Notes under the pieces: model-generated | The model's input: only the letters and a program-made list of their open reading frames with translations | What the model was told of the DNA's origin: nothing | Databases searched by the model: none | Shown here: piece by piece, positions 63,851 to 64,000 of the stretch | How the letters are laid out: each line of letters begins with the position of its first letter | Numbering within the stretch: the stretch's first letter is position 1 | Assembly: GCA_949126835.1 (NCBI GenBank) | Contig: OX421506.1 | Location: 15,162,284-15,226,283, forward strand | Source: Anisus vortex | Taxonomy: Eukaryota > Mollusca > Gastropoda > Planorbidae | DNA length: 64,000 nt | Reading direction: 5' to 3' | Program-made: the position numbers and the translations under genes

Positions 63851-64000
63851 ACATTACACAAAGTAAACACAAATCACGTGCTTTTTGTCACGTGATTGCA
63901 AACGCCCTATACGTTTTGAAAAACTATAGAAGAATTCTGAGTGAAAAAGTTTAGAAAGAAATTCTTCTAATCTACTATTTCGTTTTAAATGTATACTTGG
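63851..64000. other. Right flank, nothing recognised
   Basis: AT-rich sequence after the LINE tail; no feature can be supported in this short remainder. Confidence 0.5.

Overview
This is eukaryotic, AT-rich, intron-bearing and very repeat-dense DNA. The host receptor gene has GT-AG introns and its best family match is the protostome crustacean cardioactive peptide (CCAP) receptor. Together with the repeat content (tRNA-type SINEs, I/Nimb-like and CR1/L2-like LINEs, hAT elements, a Ty3/gypsy element with integrase ahead of RT), this suggests a lophotrochozoan, most likely a gastropod mollusc. That assignment is from memory of families and was not checked by a search.

Layout. 1-16.9 kb holds no host gene I can support. 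It contains an hAT DNA transposon relic with perfect 14-bp TIRs and an 8-bp target duplication (1380-3127) sitting inside a LINE 3' fragment, a 5'-truncated but open I/Nimb-like LINE (about 3568-7285), tRNA-derived SINEs, the 3' end of a CR1/L2-like LINE (about 11655-12265), and two clean tandem arrays (7 x 56 bp; about 29 x 21 bp). 16.9-24.4 kb is a near-complete minus-strand LTR retrotransposon with one 1610-codon gag-pol frame in the order gag-protease-integrase-RT-RNase H. 24.4-38.7 kb is simple-sequence and repeat DNA, including a GATA-type array of about 2.9 kb, LINE ends, a degenerate hAT transposase and a 58-bp TTAA-flanked element.

The one host gene supported is a 10-coding-exon rhodopsin-class neuropeptide GPCR on the plus strand (38799-57494, 436 aa after splicing), CCAP-receptor/NPSR-like. 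Its introns carry several large tandem arrays. The most striking is the roughly 2.5-kb, 49-bp-period array filling the 3' part of intron 7. Every unit carries a branch-point-like sequence, a pyrimidine tract and an acceptor-like ctactag, and the last unit is the real acceptor of exon 8. Exon 6 has a 62-bp tandem duplication that copies its 5' splice site. In both cases use of the wrong copy brings in an immediate stop. Downstream lie SINE copies and a CR1/L2-like LINE (60.2-63.85 kb) that is nearly full length but has lost its RT catalytic box through a small frameshifting deletion and carries one nonsense codon.

The genes do not form a pathway: there is one neuropeptide receptor locus, and the other coding sequence belongs to mobile elements. 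All splice junctions given are read from GT/AG sites and frame continuity, without transcript evidence.
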